A stretch of 59,473 nt of DNA from an uncultured Spartobacteria bacterium (GCA_903882875.1 CAIRYQ010000005.1:1-59473); one strand, 5' to 3'; positions 7,876 to 15,948 are shown, counted from the stretch's first letter. Translations and numbers: made by a program. Notes: a model not told the origin generated them from the sequence alone.

Positions 7876-7975
7876 TTCGTCGCGACACGACTACCGCTTT
7901 TCGCAAAATGGGCTCACAAAAAATTTGCGTCTCGAAACTCCAAGGCAGACCCGCGCATGAGATATCGGGAGCCCG

Positions 7976-10483
7976 ATGTTCGACGTTGGACGTCCCTCCG
8001 CTCAAAACGCAGCCTCGCCCGCAGTGAACCCGCTTTTCCAACACCTCACGGTCCCCGACCTCTGGCAGCATGAAGCCGTGAGAGCGTTGCGCGCCGGGCA
8101 GGATGTTGTTGTCCACGCGCCGACCGGAGCGGGAAAGACGTATATCTTCGAGATGTTCCAGCCCGAGCTGAAAGGACAGGCCGTCTTCACCGTGCCCACG
8201 CGCGCACTCGCAAACGACAAGCTCATGGAGTGGCGGGAGCACGGCTGGGATGTCGGCATCGCCACGGGCGACCTCGCGTTGAATCTCGACGCGCACATCG
8301 TCGTCGCCACGCTCGAGACACAGCGCGCACGCTTCATCCGCCGCGAAGGCCCGACGCTCCTCGTCGTGGACGAATACCAGATGATCGGCGACGCGCACCG
8401 CGGCGTGAACTACGAACTCGCGCTCGCGCTCGCACCCGCAACCACACAGCTCCTGCTCCTCAGCGGCAGCGTGGGAAATCCGCAGGATGTCGTCGCGTGG
8501 CTGCGCCGCATCGGACGCGACGCCGTCCTTGTCTCTCACGACGTGCGCCCCGTTCCGCTCGACGAGGTGGATCTCGACACGCTGCCAAGCCGCGCAGCAT
8601 CGGAGATCCGCAGCTTCTGGCCGCGAATGATCGCGAACGCACTCCGCGCCGACCTCGGCCCGGTGCTCATGTTCGCACCGCGCCGCAATGCCGCCGAGGA
8701 ATTCGCGCAGCAGCTCGCCGCCACGCTGCCGGACACACAACAGCTCGTCCTTTCGCCCGAGCAGGAGGCCCTCGCCGGGCCGAAGCTCGCGCGCCTGCTC
8801 CGCGCCCGCGTCGCGTATCACCACAGCGGGCTGAGCTACGCGCAGCGCGCAGGAGTCGTCGAACCGCTGGCGAAGCACGGCCAGCTCCGCGCCGTGGTGG
8901 CGACGATGGGGCTCGCCGCGGGCATCAATTTTTCCATGCGCTCCGTCGTCGTCACCGACACGCGCTACATGGCCGGAAATTACGAGCGCCAGGTGCAGCC
9001 CGATGAGCTGCTCCAGATGTTCGGACGCGCGGGCCGCCGCGGGCTCGACGACGCAGGCCACGTCCTCTTCACCGAAAACTCCCCTCGCCTGCTGAACGCC
9101 CGCCCGCGCCAGCTCCGCCGTGCGACGAAGCTCGACTGGCCGACTCTCATTGCCGTGATGCAGGCCGCAAACGCACGCGGCGAGAATCCCTTCGCCGCCG
9201 CTGTTGAATCCAGCGCCCGGCTTTTCTCCCCGCAAAATGTCGCGCTCGGTGTCGAGCACGCACGCACGACAGGCCCGATGCCGTGCGGTCTCGGCGTGGA
9301 CATGGAGCGAGCGCGCTTCGTCCGCCGCACGATCACTGAGATGCGGGACTCGCGCGGCGGATGGCAGCCCTCGACTCCGCGTGAAGACGCGCCGCTCGGC
9401 GAAGCGTGGATTTTTCACGAGGGAAAGTGGCGCCCCGCGCTCAGCGTCGCGCGCGCGCTCGACGGCATCGGGTGCGGCCAGCTCTGCCGTCTGAACATCC
9501 CCAACCAGCGCCGCTACGGGCGTGAACTCATCCTCGGCACGCAGCGCGATGGAATGCTGAACATCGCGCCGTGGCTGCGTCCGCTGCTCCGGCAGCGCGC
9601 GATCACGATCGCGGAAATTCCCGCCGTGATCCTGGACCGTTTCACGCGCCTGCTGGAATCCGCAGCAGGACGCGCCTCAAAGCGCGTTGCCGCGAAAGGC
9701 GCCACGCAAACGCCGGGCGCGGCCTTCCTAATTCACGCGACATTTTCACGCGGCGAACAGTTCGTCGTACATCTCGATTTTTCCCCGCAGCGCATTTCCA
9801 TGCACCGAGATAAACACGGTTGCGCGCTGATCGAGCCAGAGATGCGCGAAAATTTTGCGGCCTGCTGCGAAAAGTGCGGGGAGGCGGAGTGGTGTCGCAG
9901 CGTGGAGATCGCCGCGACACCGGCGTGGCATTGGCGGCGGCTCGACCTCATCAATCCCGACGGCAAGCCGACACGGCGCGGGATCCTCTTCAGCTTTTTT
10001 CACCACGGCGAAGGCCTCGCAGTCGCCGCGGCACTCGAAGATGCGGGCTATGCGATTGACATTCTAATTTTCGATCTCGCGAACCTTCGCGCAGGGCCGC
10101 GTTTTGCCGGAGACGATTCGCCATTTGCGGGAAGACTCGGCGCGCTCTGCTCGAAGACCTACGATCGCGCGGATCTCGAGGGCTACCTCACGATGGGCGT
10201 GCCCGTCGAATACGGCGCCGGTGCCGCGGAAATTGTCCGCGAGATCATCGGCCACGGCACGCCGCCCGCGAAGCTCCAGACGGAAACGCTCCGCACCGGA
10301 GACATCGAACGCGCGCTGATCGAGTGGCGGAGCGTCCTGCGGCACATCGCGCTCGCGCCGGATTTCGAGTGGGATCCCTGGCGCGAACTCAGGAGGGAGG
10401 CGTCCGCACACATCGAGTCAAACTCCACCGCCCGCCTGCCCGAACTGCCGCCTCTCACCGCCGCGCAGCGTCGCAAGCCGTAG
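7976..10483 (+). CDS. Ski2-like superfamily 2 helicase with Cys-rich C-terminal extension
   Basis: 835 residues. The helicase core occupies roughly 25-400: Walker A APTGAGKT (48-55), TVPTRALAND (motif Ia), motif II DEYQ (132-135, unusual for the DEVH/DEAH box), SGS in place of SAT, and motif VI QMFGRAGRRG (about 346). These point to the Ski2/Hel308/Brr2 group. The last 400 residues match nothing I know and carry a Cys cluster CCEKCGEAEWC (about 629-639) that could bind zinc. ATG 7976 has GGGAG upstream, but GTG 8024 is an alternative because the first codons lie in a repeat-like token. A role in RNA handling or DNA repair is a guess. Confidence 0.82.
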   Translation: MFDVGRPSAQNAASPAVNPLFQHLTVPDLWQHEAVRALRAGQDVVVHAPTGAGKTYIFEMFQPELKGQAVFTVPTRALANDKLMEWREHGWDVGIATGDLALNLDAHIVVATLETQRARFIRREGPTLLVVDEYQMIGDAHRGVNYELALALAPATTQLLLLSGSVGNPQDVVAWLRRIGRDAVLVSHDVRPVPLDEVDLDTLPSRAASEIRSFWPRMIANALRADLGPVLMFAPRRNAAEEFAQQLAATLPDTQQLVLSPEQEALAGPKLARLLRARVAYHHSGLSYAQRAGVVEPLAKHGQLRAVVATMGLAAGINFSMRSVVVTDTRYMAGNYERQVQPDELLQMFGRAGRRGLDDAGHVLFTENSPRLLNARPRQLRRATKLDWPTLIAVMQAANARGENPFAAAVESSARLFSPQNVALGVEHARTTGPMPCGLGVDMERARFVRRTITEMRDSRGGWQPSTPREDAPLGEAWIFHEGKWRPALSVARALDGIGCGQLCRLNIPNQRRYGRELILGTQRDGMLNIAPWLRPLLRQRAITIAEIPAVILDRFTRLLESAAGRASKRVAAKGATQTPGAAFLIHATFSRGEQFVVHLDFSPQRISMHRDKHGCALIEPEMRENFAACCEKCGEAEWCRSVEIAATPAWHWRRLDLINPDGKPTRRGILFSFFHHGEGLAVAAALEDAGYAIDILIFDLANLRAGPRFAGDDSPFAGRLGALCSKTYDRADLEGYLTMGVPVEYGAGAAEIVREIIGHGTPPAKLQTETLRTGDIERALIEWRSVLRHIALAPDFEWDPWRELRREASAHIESNSTARLPELPPLTAAQRRKP

Positions 10484-10491
10484 CCGCGCCC

Positions 10492-10568
10492 GTGGGAGCG
10501 CGGGCCATTTTTTCACGTCTGATCCTGAGCCCGTCGCGGTGCGCGGAAAGATCAGCCCGCGCCCTCAC
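10492..10568. repeat. REP-like inverted repeat (copy 1)
   Basis: Arms GTGGGAGCGCGGGC (10492-10505) and GCCCGCGCCCTCAC (10555-10568) pair over most of their length. The same arms and near-identical spacing occur at 54764-54839. The right-hand ends share GATCAGCCCGCGCCCTCAC exactly. It lies in the gap after the helicase gene and could act as a transcript-end hairpin. Confidence 0.6.
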
Positions 10569-10614
10569 GAACGCGGGTGTGGCGGAATTCTCCGCAGCCG
10601 CTAGCCTCGCGCCG

Positions 10615-11529
10615 ATGAAGCAGCGACCGCTGACCTATTTTGCACGAATTTCCGTCGTGGCAGCGGTGATTACTTTCGTGCTGAAGCTGATCGCGTGGCG
10701 GCTCACGGGTTCGGTCGGGCTGCTGTCGGACGCGCTCGAATCGCTCGTGAACCTCGCCGCCGCTTGTGTCGCGCTCGGCTCGCTCGCCGTCGCCGCACGA
10801 CCGGCGGACGATGACCACGCGTTCGGACATTCGAAGGCGGAATATTTTGCCGCAGGCATCGAGGGCGCGCTGATCCTCCTCGCCGCGGCGGCGATCGGCT
10901 GGAGCGCGGTGGATCGCTTTGCGACGCCTCAGCCGATCAGCCAGCCGAGCGCAGGCCTCGCGATTGCAGCGATAGCGGCCGGCGTGAATTTTGCCGTCGC
11001 ACGCGTGCTGCTGCGCGTCGGGCGCAGACGAAATTCCATCGCGCTCGAGGCAGACGCGAAGCATCTGCTCACGGACGTGTGGACCTCCGTCGCGGTGATT
11101 CCCGCGGTCGCGCTCGTCGCGTTCACGGGCTGGCTGTGGCTGGATCCGCTCATCGGAGTTTTACTCGCGCTGCACATCGTCGCGACGGGCGTGAGTCTAG
11201 TCCGCGAATCCATGCTCGGGCTGATGGACACGGGATTGCCGCCCGCGCAGCTCGAAATCATCCGCGCCACCCTTGCGAAATACGCGGAGCAAGGCGTGCA
11301 GTATCACGCGCTGCGCACGCGGCGTGCGGCGGCGCGGCAATTCATGAGCGTGCATCTGCTCATGCCGGGGACGTGGACGATCGCGCGCGGACACGATCTT
11401 GCCGAGCAGCTCGAGTGCGAACTTCAGAGGACGGTCCCCGGCCTCATCGTCCTCACTCACATGGAGCCGGACGACGATCCCTCCTCGTGGAAAGACGTGG
11501 AGCTGGAGCGACAGGAACCGGCGGAGTGA
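10615..11529 (+). CDS. Cation diffusion facilitator (CDF) family divalent metal transporter
   Basis: 304 residues. Six membrane helices begin after MKQRPLTYFARISVVAAVIT. CDF landmarks are LLSDALESLVNLAA in helix 2, HAFGHSKAEYFAAG after helix 2, and HLLTDVWTSVAV plus WLDPLIGVLLA in helices 5 and 6, carrying the paired Asp/His metal site. A cytoplasmic C-terminal domain follows. Members export Zn, Fe, Co or Mn by proton antiport, and specificity cannot be fixed here. ATG 10615 is chosen over the long upstream extension because the family starts at this point. Confidence 0.9.
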   Translation: MKQRPLTYFARISVVAAVITFVLKLIAWRLTGSVGLLSDALESLVNLAAACVALGSLAVAARPADDDHAFGHSKAEYFAAGIEGALILLAAAAIGWSAVDRFATPQPISQPSAGLAIAAIAAGVNFAVARVLLRVGRRRNSIALEADAKHLLTDVWTSVAVIPAVALVAFTGWLWLDPLIGVLLALHIVATGVSLVRESMLGLMDTGLPPAQLEIIRATLAKYAEQGVQYHALRTRRAAARQFMSVHLLMPGTWTIARGHDLAEQLECELQRTVPGLIVLTHMEPDDDPSSWKDVELERQEPAE

Positions 11530-11561
11530 CGCCAGAGCAAGCGCGCGGAAATGCCAGCGTA

Positions 11562-11634
11562 AACGAAGCTCATCGCCCCGGCGCAATCTGCCGCAGCCGA
11601 CAAAGACCTCGCCCGCCGGAACGAGCTACGACTA
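11562..11634 (-). pseudogene. Decayed fragment of a ParD-like antitoxin gene
   Basis: About 70 bp on the minus strand are roughly 88 percent identical to the 3' end of the intact antitoxin gene near 12703-12765 (sharing GCGCAATCTGCCGCAGCC and AAGACCTC). One base is missing relative to the intact copy, so the frame that reads IPAGEVFARLR there is broken here. This is a relic of a second copy of the addiction module. Confidence 0.6.
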
Positions 11635-11657
11635 GGAGCAGCCGACAGGCATCCGCT

Positions 11658-12134
11658 TCAGCTCACTGCGTCTCCCCTCTGGCGTTTCAGCTCCAGCAGA
11701 TCGCGCAACCGCACCAAATCCGCGCGATCCTGCTCGCGGTAGGTGGTCTTGCTTTTGATGAGCATTTCGAGACTGAGGAAGGGCACCCGCACGCCTTCGA
11801 TCGTGATCGACTCGGCTGTGGCGATGGCGTCCGCGTAGCTCACCTGCCATGCCTGCCGGCTCACGTCCACCTCGACCTCATCGGCGATTTTCACGACCAC
11901 ATTTTCCGCGATGTCCTGCGGGGTGAGTTCGGCTGCGGCGTGGTCTTCGAGGGCGGAAAGGCCGGCGATGACCCGCTGGAAATTCTCGATGGAGTCTTCC
12001 ACGAGAATGTCCACATCCTCCGTCGTCCGCACATGGCCGTGGAGGATGCAGGCATGGCCGCCGACGATGAGGTAGCGCGCGCCGTGCTCGTTCAGCAGCG
12101 CGCAGACGCGCAGGAGCTGGTCGCGCACTTCCAT
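11658..12134 (-). CDS. Minimal nucleotidyltransferase, probable toxin-antitoxin component
   Basis: 158 residues. The pol-beta-type fold shows LIVGGHACILHG (GG motif) followed by TTEDVDILVE with the Asp-x-Asp metal pair, as in DUF6036/AbiEii-like nucleotidyltransferases. Many such proteins inactivate tRNA or modify a partner protein. A tail with ADLVRLRDLLELKRQRG follows. The start is the ATG at 12134, four bases after the stop of the gene before it in the operon. It sits in a cluster of toxin-antitoxin genes, which supports but does not prove that role. Confidence 0.7.
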   Translation of the reverse strand: MEVRDQLLRVCALLNEHGARYLIVGGHACILHGHVRTTEDVDILVEDSIENFQRVIAGLSALEDHAAAELTPQDIAENVVVKIADEVEVDVSRQAWQVSYADAIATAESITIEGVRVPFLSLEMLIKSKTTYREQDRADLVRLRDLLELKRQRGDAVS

Positions 12135-12138
12135 GCCG

Positions 12139-12384
12139 CTACCAGAGCCGCGGGTTCGGCTGCGCCTTTTTCCACGCCTCGTATTCCTCCCAGGTGCGCG
12201 CCTTGAAGACAAAGCCGCGCGGTCGCGGGAACGGGCAGATTTTCTCCGCCTCGCGCATCAGCGCGAGCGCGCGACGGTGGCAGGACACCGGATCGGCGGC
12301 GCGGCGGCGGTTGCCCACGACTTTGGTTCCAAGCTCCATGCTCGCAAACTGGCGTGCATCGCGCGGAACGTCAATGCGCCTCAT
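12139..12384 (-). CDS. Small protein paired with the nucleotidyltransferase
   Basis: 81 residues if ATG 12384 is used (MRRIDVPRDARQFASMELGT). A further in-frame ATG at 12411 would add nine residues and abut the ParE gene. It is basic, rich in Arg, with a C-terminal FKARTWEEYEAWKKAQPN. It ends five bases before the nucleotidyltransferase start, so the two are surely cotranscribed. I do not recognise the family; antitoxin or accessory partner is inferred from position only. Confidence 0.6.
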   Translation of the reverse strand: MRRIDVPRDARQFASMELGTKVVGNRRRAADPVSCHRRALALMREAEKICPFPRPRGFVFKARTWEEYEAWKKAQPNPRLW

Positions 12385-12411
12385 CTCCTGCCCACGATCG
12401 GTCGCGCGCAC

Positions 12412-12711
12412 TTACGGCATCCGACTCTTGAAATAGCCCGGCCTACGGCTAGAGTGCGCGACGGCGGCGATGATCGCCAGCTGCTCATCGAGGAGAAATG
12501 CAATGTAGTGGGGAAATCCGGGCAGGTTGACACGCCGATAGCCGCCGGGGCGGAGCCGCCAGAGCAGCGGATGCTGAACAATCGCGGCGCACGCGCTCTC
12601 GACCTCGGAACGGAATCGGACGCCAAGCCCCGCCGAGCGGGCCTCGTAGTCGCCTGTGATGCACTCAACCTCTGCGGACGCTTCCGGGAGAAATCCAAGC
12701 ACGAAACTCAT
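12412..12711 (-). CDS. RelE/ParE family toxin
   Basis: 99 residues with the ParE fold signature: FLPEASAEVECITGDYEA (helix 1), GLGVRFRSEVESACAAI (helix 2), then HPLLWRLRPGGYRRVNLPGF and the FLLDEQLAIIAAVAHSSRRP strand that ends the toxin domain. ParE members poison gyrase and RelE members cleave mRNA; this sequence looks nearer the ParE side. Its ATG overlaps the antitoxin stop by four bases (12708-12711), the usual antitoxin-first order. Expression is presumably autorepressed by the complex. Confidence 0.88.
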   Translation of the reverse strand: MSFVLGFLPEASAEVECITGDYEARSAGLGVRFRSEVESACAAIVQHPLLWRLRPGGYRRVNLPGFPHYIAFLLDEQLAIIAAVAHSSRRPGYFKSRMP

Positions 12712-12944
12712 CGTCCGGGCGCAATCTGCCGCAGCCGGGCAAAGACCTCACCCGCCGGAATGGGCTTCGACTCTCCCGCCTTGAAGCGTGCGATGCGTTG
12801 CGCGATCTCCGCTTCCCATGCGGCTTCCGCACCCGGTTCGGGTTCGAGATCCACGCTGTCCAGAAGCTGACGCGCCAGCGCGAGACGCTGCTCGGGCGGT
12901 AAAATCAGTGCGTCGTGAGCGACGGCATCAAGTGTGGCAGGCAT
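12708..12944 (-). CDS. Addiction module antitoxin (PF09720 / TIGR02574 type)
   Basis: 78 residues with the family pattern LPPEQRLALARQLLDSVD followed by AAWEAEIAQRIARFKAG and the C-terminal IPAGEVFARLRQ toxin-binding stretch. It precedes and overlaps the ParE-like toxin gene. A decayed copy of its 3' end lies at 11562-11634. Confidence 0.88.
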   Translation of the reverse strand: MPATLDAVAHDALILPPEQRLALARQLLDSVDLEPEPGAEAAWEAEIAQRIARFKAGESKPIPAGEVFARLRQIAPGR

Positions 12945-13021
12945 GGCTGACTGTAAAACAGCGACCCAGTGATGTCGAGCCAGGAAAGGCGGGCGAAGGT
13001 TGGGGCCGCTGTATTACGTTG

Positions 13022-13648
13022 CTAGACGTCAGGAGCGAGACTCTCGATCACAAAGCCATCGCGAACAAAAGCTCGTCTCTGCGGAAAATAGTCGAGCCAG
13101 ACATATTTCCCATCGGTGTCTTTGATTTTCCGCCAAGATATGCGGTTCGCCTTCTCTCCAAGGAAGGCATAGATGTGAATCTCCTGTCCAACATCTACCC
13201 ACTCTTTCCCGACGGAAACCGAGTGAGCATAAAGCTGAAGTGCCGACATCGGCCGCTTGAATAGCAAGGAAATCGAAAGCCACGCCTTCTCTGGCGTAAT
13301 TCCTTTCAAAGTCTTGCACGCTTCAACGACGTAAAAATAATCCTCAGTCTCCTTCGTATCTTGAGTGTCGCCAATGTAGTCCTTCCAGAGCAAAAGCGCA
13401 CCGTCTGAGCGGCGAAAAAGAATATGCTGCGAGCCATCTGGCAAAGGAAGAAGCTCCTCATCGTTCTCGTTCGGGACATACCAAGCTGAAGCGAGAATAT
13501 CCGTGTCGCAATCCTTCTGGAATCGCGCAACCTCTGTGCGCAAGGCGTCTTCAACTTCGCGACTGTGGAGGTCACGAGTTGGATAAAGCAAATCCAAGCA
13601 AAACAGCGCAGTATCTCCACGCTTAAACTCGATTTTGTATGCGGGCAT
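13022..13648 (-). CDS. Hypothetical protein, low-GC orphan
   Basis: 208 residues, MPAYKIEFKRGDTALF at the start, with no signal peptide or membrane segment. It looks like a mixed alpha/beta soluble protein (YFYVVEACKTLKGITPEKAW, then VWLDYFPQRRAFVRDGFVIE). GC is close to 50 percent, well below both neighbours, and codon choice differs, which suggests recent transfer. It lies between the toxin-antitoxin patch and the ACP gene. I do not recognise the family. Confidence 0.65.
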   Translation of the reverse strand: MPAYKIEFKRGDTALFCLDLLYPTRDLHSREVEDALRTEVARFQKDCDTDILASAWYVPNENDEELLPLPDGSQHILFRRSDGALLLWKDYIGDTQDTKETEDYFYVVEACKTLKGITPEKAWLSISLLFKRPMSALQLYAHSVSVGKEWVDVGQEIHIYAFLGEKANRISWRKIKDTDGKYVWLDYFPQRRAFVRDGFVIESLAPDV

Positions 13649-13666
13649 AGAATGCCTGATGTCCGC

Positions 13667-14092
13667 CTACGCCGCCGGCGTCGCCTTTTGCTGGCGGATG
13701 ACCATCTTTGCGAAGGTCTCGACGGTGAAGAGCTTCGCGATCTCCGCGGCTTTCACCGGGGATTTGATGCGGTCGCCGGGGACTTCGCTGAGGAATTCGC
13801 GCAGGCGCTGCTCGCCGGCGGGCGTGAGCGTGCCGCCGCTCTCGAATTCGGATTCCGCCAAGGTGCCGCGGGCGTCCTCGATGATCTTGCCGCGCGGGAT
13901 CTTCACTTTGAATGCGCGCTCGAGGCGGAAGACGATGTCGAGGAAATCAATGGACTCCGCGCCGAGGTCGCCGATGAGCGAGGAGTCGGGCTTCACATCG
14001 GCGGCGTCGCAGCCGAGCGCGTCGGCGATGGTGTCGGCGACCTTCGGGAGGATGGCCGAGATTTCTTCTGTGGTGATGTTGGTGTTGCTCAT
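13667..14092 (-). CDS. Acyl carrier protein, extended form
   Basis: 141 residues, longer than the usual 75-80. The ACP domain fills the first 80 residues with the phosphopantetheine site DLGAESIDFLD and Ser47. The extra 60 residues (from about 85, SGGTLTPAGEQRLREFLSEV) form a helical tail with no motif I know. It is the last gene of a FabL-FabG-ACP run, six bases after fabG. The company suggests a dedicated carrier for a special acyl pathway rather than the housekeeping AcpP. Confidence 0.88.
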   Translation of the reverse strand: MSNTNITTEEISAILPKVADTIADALGCDAADVKPDSSLIGDLGAESIDFLDIVFRLERAFKVKIPRGKIIEDARGTLAESEFESGGTLTPAGEQRLREFLSEVPGDRIKSPVKAAEIAKLFTVETFAKMVIRQQKATPAA

Positions 14093-14098
14093 AAATTT

Positions 14099-14875
14099 TC
14101 ACTCCATCTTGAATCCACCGTCCACGGACAGGACCTGGCCGGTGATGTAGTCGGAATAGCGCGAGGCGAGAAACCACACAGCGTGCGCGATGTCCTCGGG
14201 CTTGCCAATGCGTTTCAGCAGGATGCGCGTGGTGATCTGGTCGCCGGCGAGTTCGCGGACGGTCTTCGACATTTCGGTGTCGATGACGCCCGGCGCGACG
14301 GCGTTCACGCGGATGTTGCGCGCGGCGACCTCGCACGCGAGCGAGCGGGTCATCGCGTTGATGGCGCCCTTGCTCGCGGCGTAATTCGTCTGGCCGCGCC
14401 CGCCCTTTTCGCCGGAGACGGAGCTGATGTTGATGATGCGCCCGCGGCGTTTGCTCATCATGAACGGCAGCACACAGCGGCACATGTTGAACGCGCCTTC
14501 GACATTCGTCGCGAGCACGGTGCGGATGTCGTCGTCGCTCAACATGCCGAGCAGGCCGTCGCGGATGACGCCCGCGTTGTTCACGAGCACGTCGATGCGC
14601 TCGGTGCGCGCCTCGGTTTCCTCGACGAAGGACTGGCACGCTGCCGAGTCGCGCACGTCCACGGCCTTCGCGGAGATTTTCGCGTCGGGCAGGACGGCGG
14701 TAATGGCGGCGATCGTTTCCTGCGCTGCGGCGGCGTTTCCGAGGTAGGTGAAAATGACCTCCATTCCCGCAGCCGCGAGCGTCTCGACGATCGCACGGCC
14801 GATGCCGCGGCTGCCGCCGGTGACAATCGCCACGCCACCGGCGAGGCCTGAATCTGCGAGCGAAGGAGCGTTCAT
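14099..14875 (-). CDS. fabG: 3-oxoacyl-ACP reductase, FabG type
   Basis: 258-residue classical short-chain dehydrogenase. NADPH motif TGGSRGIG (19-26), NNAG (99-102) and the catalytic Ser152, Tyr165, Lys169 (YAASKGA) are intact. GQVLSVDGGFKM closes the protein as in FabG. It reduces 3-oxoacyl-ACP to 3-hydroxyacyl-ACP. ATG 14875 overlaps the upstream FabL-like gene by four bases, so translation is likely coupled. Being beside an ACP and an enoyl reductase it probably serves a local acyl pathway; the housekeeping fabG may be elsewhere. Confidence 0.88.
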   Translation of the reverse strand: MNAPSLADSGLAGGVAIVTGGSRGIGRAIVETLAAAGMEVIFTYLGNAAAAQETIAAITAVLPDAKISAKAVDVRDSAACQSFVEETEARTERIDVLVNNAGVIRDGLLGMLSDDDIRTVLATNVEGAFNMCRCVLPFMMSKRRGRIINISSVSGEKGGRGQTNYAASKGAINAMTRSLACEVAARNIRVNAVAPGVIDTEMSKTVRELAGDQITTRILLKRIGKPEDIAHAVWFLASRYSDYITGQVLSVDGGFKME

Positions 14876-15627
14876 CCGGAAATGCAGTAGCCGCCGTCCA
14901 CGACGAGCGTGTGGCCGGTGATGAGCGCCGCCTCGGGCTGGCACAGGAGATACACCGCGTCCGCGACGTGCGCAGGCGTGAGCGGCTCCTGCAGCGGCGT
15001 GCGGCGCGCGGATTCGGCGAGGAGTTCTTCACGGTTCGGAAAATGTTTCAACGCGTCCGTGTCCACGACTCCGGCGCTGACGATGTTCACGCGGATGCGG
15101 CGCGAGCCGAGTTCCTGCGCGAGCGCGCGAGCGAGGGATTCGAGCGCGGCCTTCGATGCGCCGATGAACGAGTAGTGCGGAATCGCGCGCAGCGATCCGA
15201 GACTGGAGAGTCCGATGAGCACGCCGCCATTCGTCATCAGCGGCACGGCCTGCTGCGCGAGCGTGTTCAGCGCGAGGGCGTTCGTCTCCATGCAGCGGCG
15301 CCAGTGCTTGAGCGTGAGTTCCATCGCGGGCTTCAACACACCGATGGCTGCATTGCTCACGACGATGTCCACTCGGTCGAACTGTTTCCGAAATTCCACA
15401 AACGCCTCCGCGAGGCTTGTCGGGTCGCTCACGTCCGCCTGCACCGCCATCGCGCGGCGGCCCAAGTCGCGGATCATTTTGCAGAGCGCCTCCGCCTCCT
15501 CGTGGCTGTTGAAATACACGATCGCGACATCACAGCCGGCACGGGCCAGCTTGAGCGCAGTCGCGCGCCCGATGCCGCGCGCACCGCCGGTGATGAAGGC
15601 AATTTTGCCGGAAAGAGTTTCGGTCAT
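14872..15627 (-). CDS. fabL: Enoyl-ACP reductase III (FabL-like SDR)
   Basis: 251 residues. TGGARGIG (13-20) binds NADPH. SSLGSLRAIPHYSFIG with Ser142, Tyr152 and Lys159 is the active site, and VDTDALKHFPNRE (188-200) is the stretch that marks FabL among the short-chain dehydrogenases. FabL reduces the enoyl-ACP double bond, the last step of the elongation cycle. It begins the FabL-FabG-ACP unit. The upstream region holds a 143-bp palindromic element. The closest alternative is a FabG paralogue, which the DALKHFPNRE motif argues against. Confidence 0.85.
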   Translation of the reverse strand: MTETLSGKIAFITGGARGIGRATALKLARAGCDVAIVYFNSHEEAEALCKMIRDLGRRAMAVQADVSDPTSLAEAFVEFRKQFDRVDIVVSNAAIGVLKPAMELTLKHWRRCMETNALALNTLAQQAVPLMTNGGVLIGLSSLGSLRAIPHYSFIGASKAALESLARALAQELGSRRIRVNIVSAGVVDTDALKHFPNREELLAESARRTPLQEPLTPAHVADAVYLLCQPEAALITGHTLVVDGGYCISG

Positions 15628-15753
15628 TCGTGAAAAGGGCGCGGAGTGTGTGTGGGCGGCGGAAAAAAATCAACAGGCCGTGTCGAGAAACGACGGATGC
15701 GGAAAACGGCGCTTTAATTGACGCAACCGATGCGGATACCGAGCGGCATGTCT

Positions 15754-15896
15754 CGGGTAGGGTGGGCGTCCCGCCTGCCGTATTCCGCATCCTGCGGAAT
15801 ACACACGGACTCCGACAGAGATTCGTTTGCAAACTGGCATCCGACGGGTGCTGCGCGGGACGCGCAGCACGGCGGGCGGGACGCCCACCCTACCCG
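15754..15896. repeat. 143-bp palindromic element with perfect 22-bp terminal inverted repeats
   Basis: The left arm 15754-15775 (starting CGGGTAGGGTGGGCGTCCC) is the exact reverse complement of 15875-15896. Inside are two further perfect hairpins: ATTCCGCA-TCC-TGCGGAAT (782-800 of 15xxx) and GTGCTGCGCG-GGA-CGCGCAGCAC (15848-15870). It has no coding capacity. The shape is that of a MITE or composite REP element. It sits in the 321-bp gap between the fabL start and the methyltransferase stop, where the hairpins could also end transcription. Confidence 0.85.
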
Positions 15897-15948
15897 ATGC
15901 AACGCCATCCCGCTCTTGATCCGGCCATGTTTTCAAAACGGATCATTT

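Noticed and set aside
7936-8023. First 16 codons of the helicase as certain
   Set aside because: They contain a repeat-like token related to sequence near 34290, and GTG 8024 is an equally acceptable start. The longer frame is kept only because of a GGGAG upstream.
13565-15633. Long plus-strand frames opposite ACP, FabG and FabL
   Set aside because: They mirror high-confidence minus-strand genes with full catalytic motifs; none shows its own domains.
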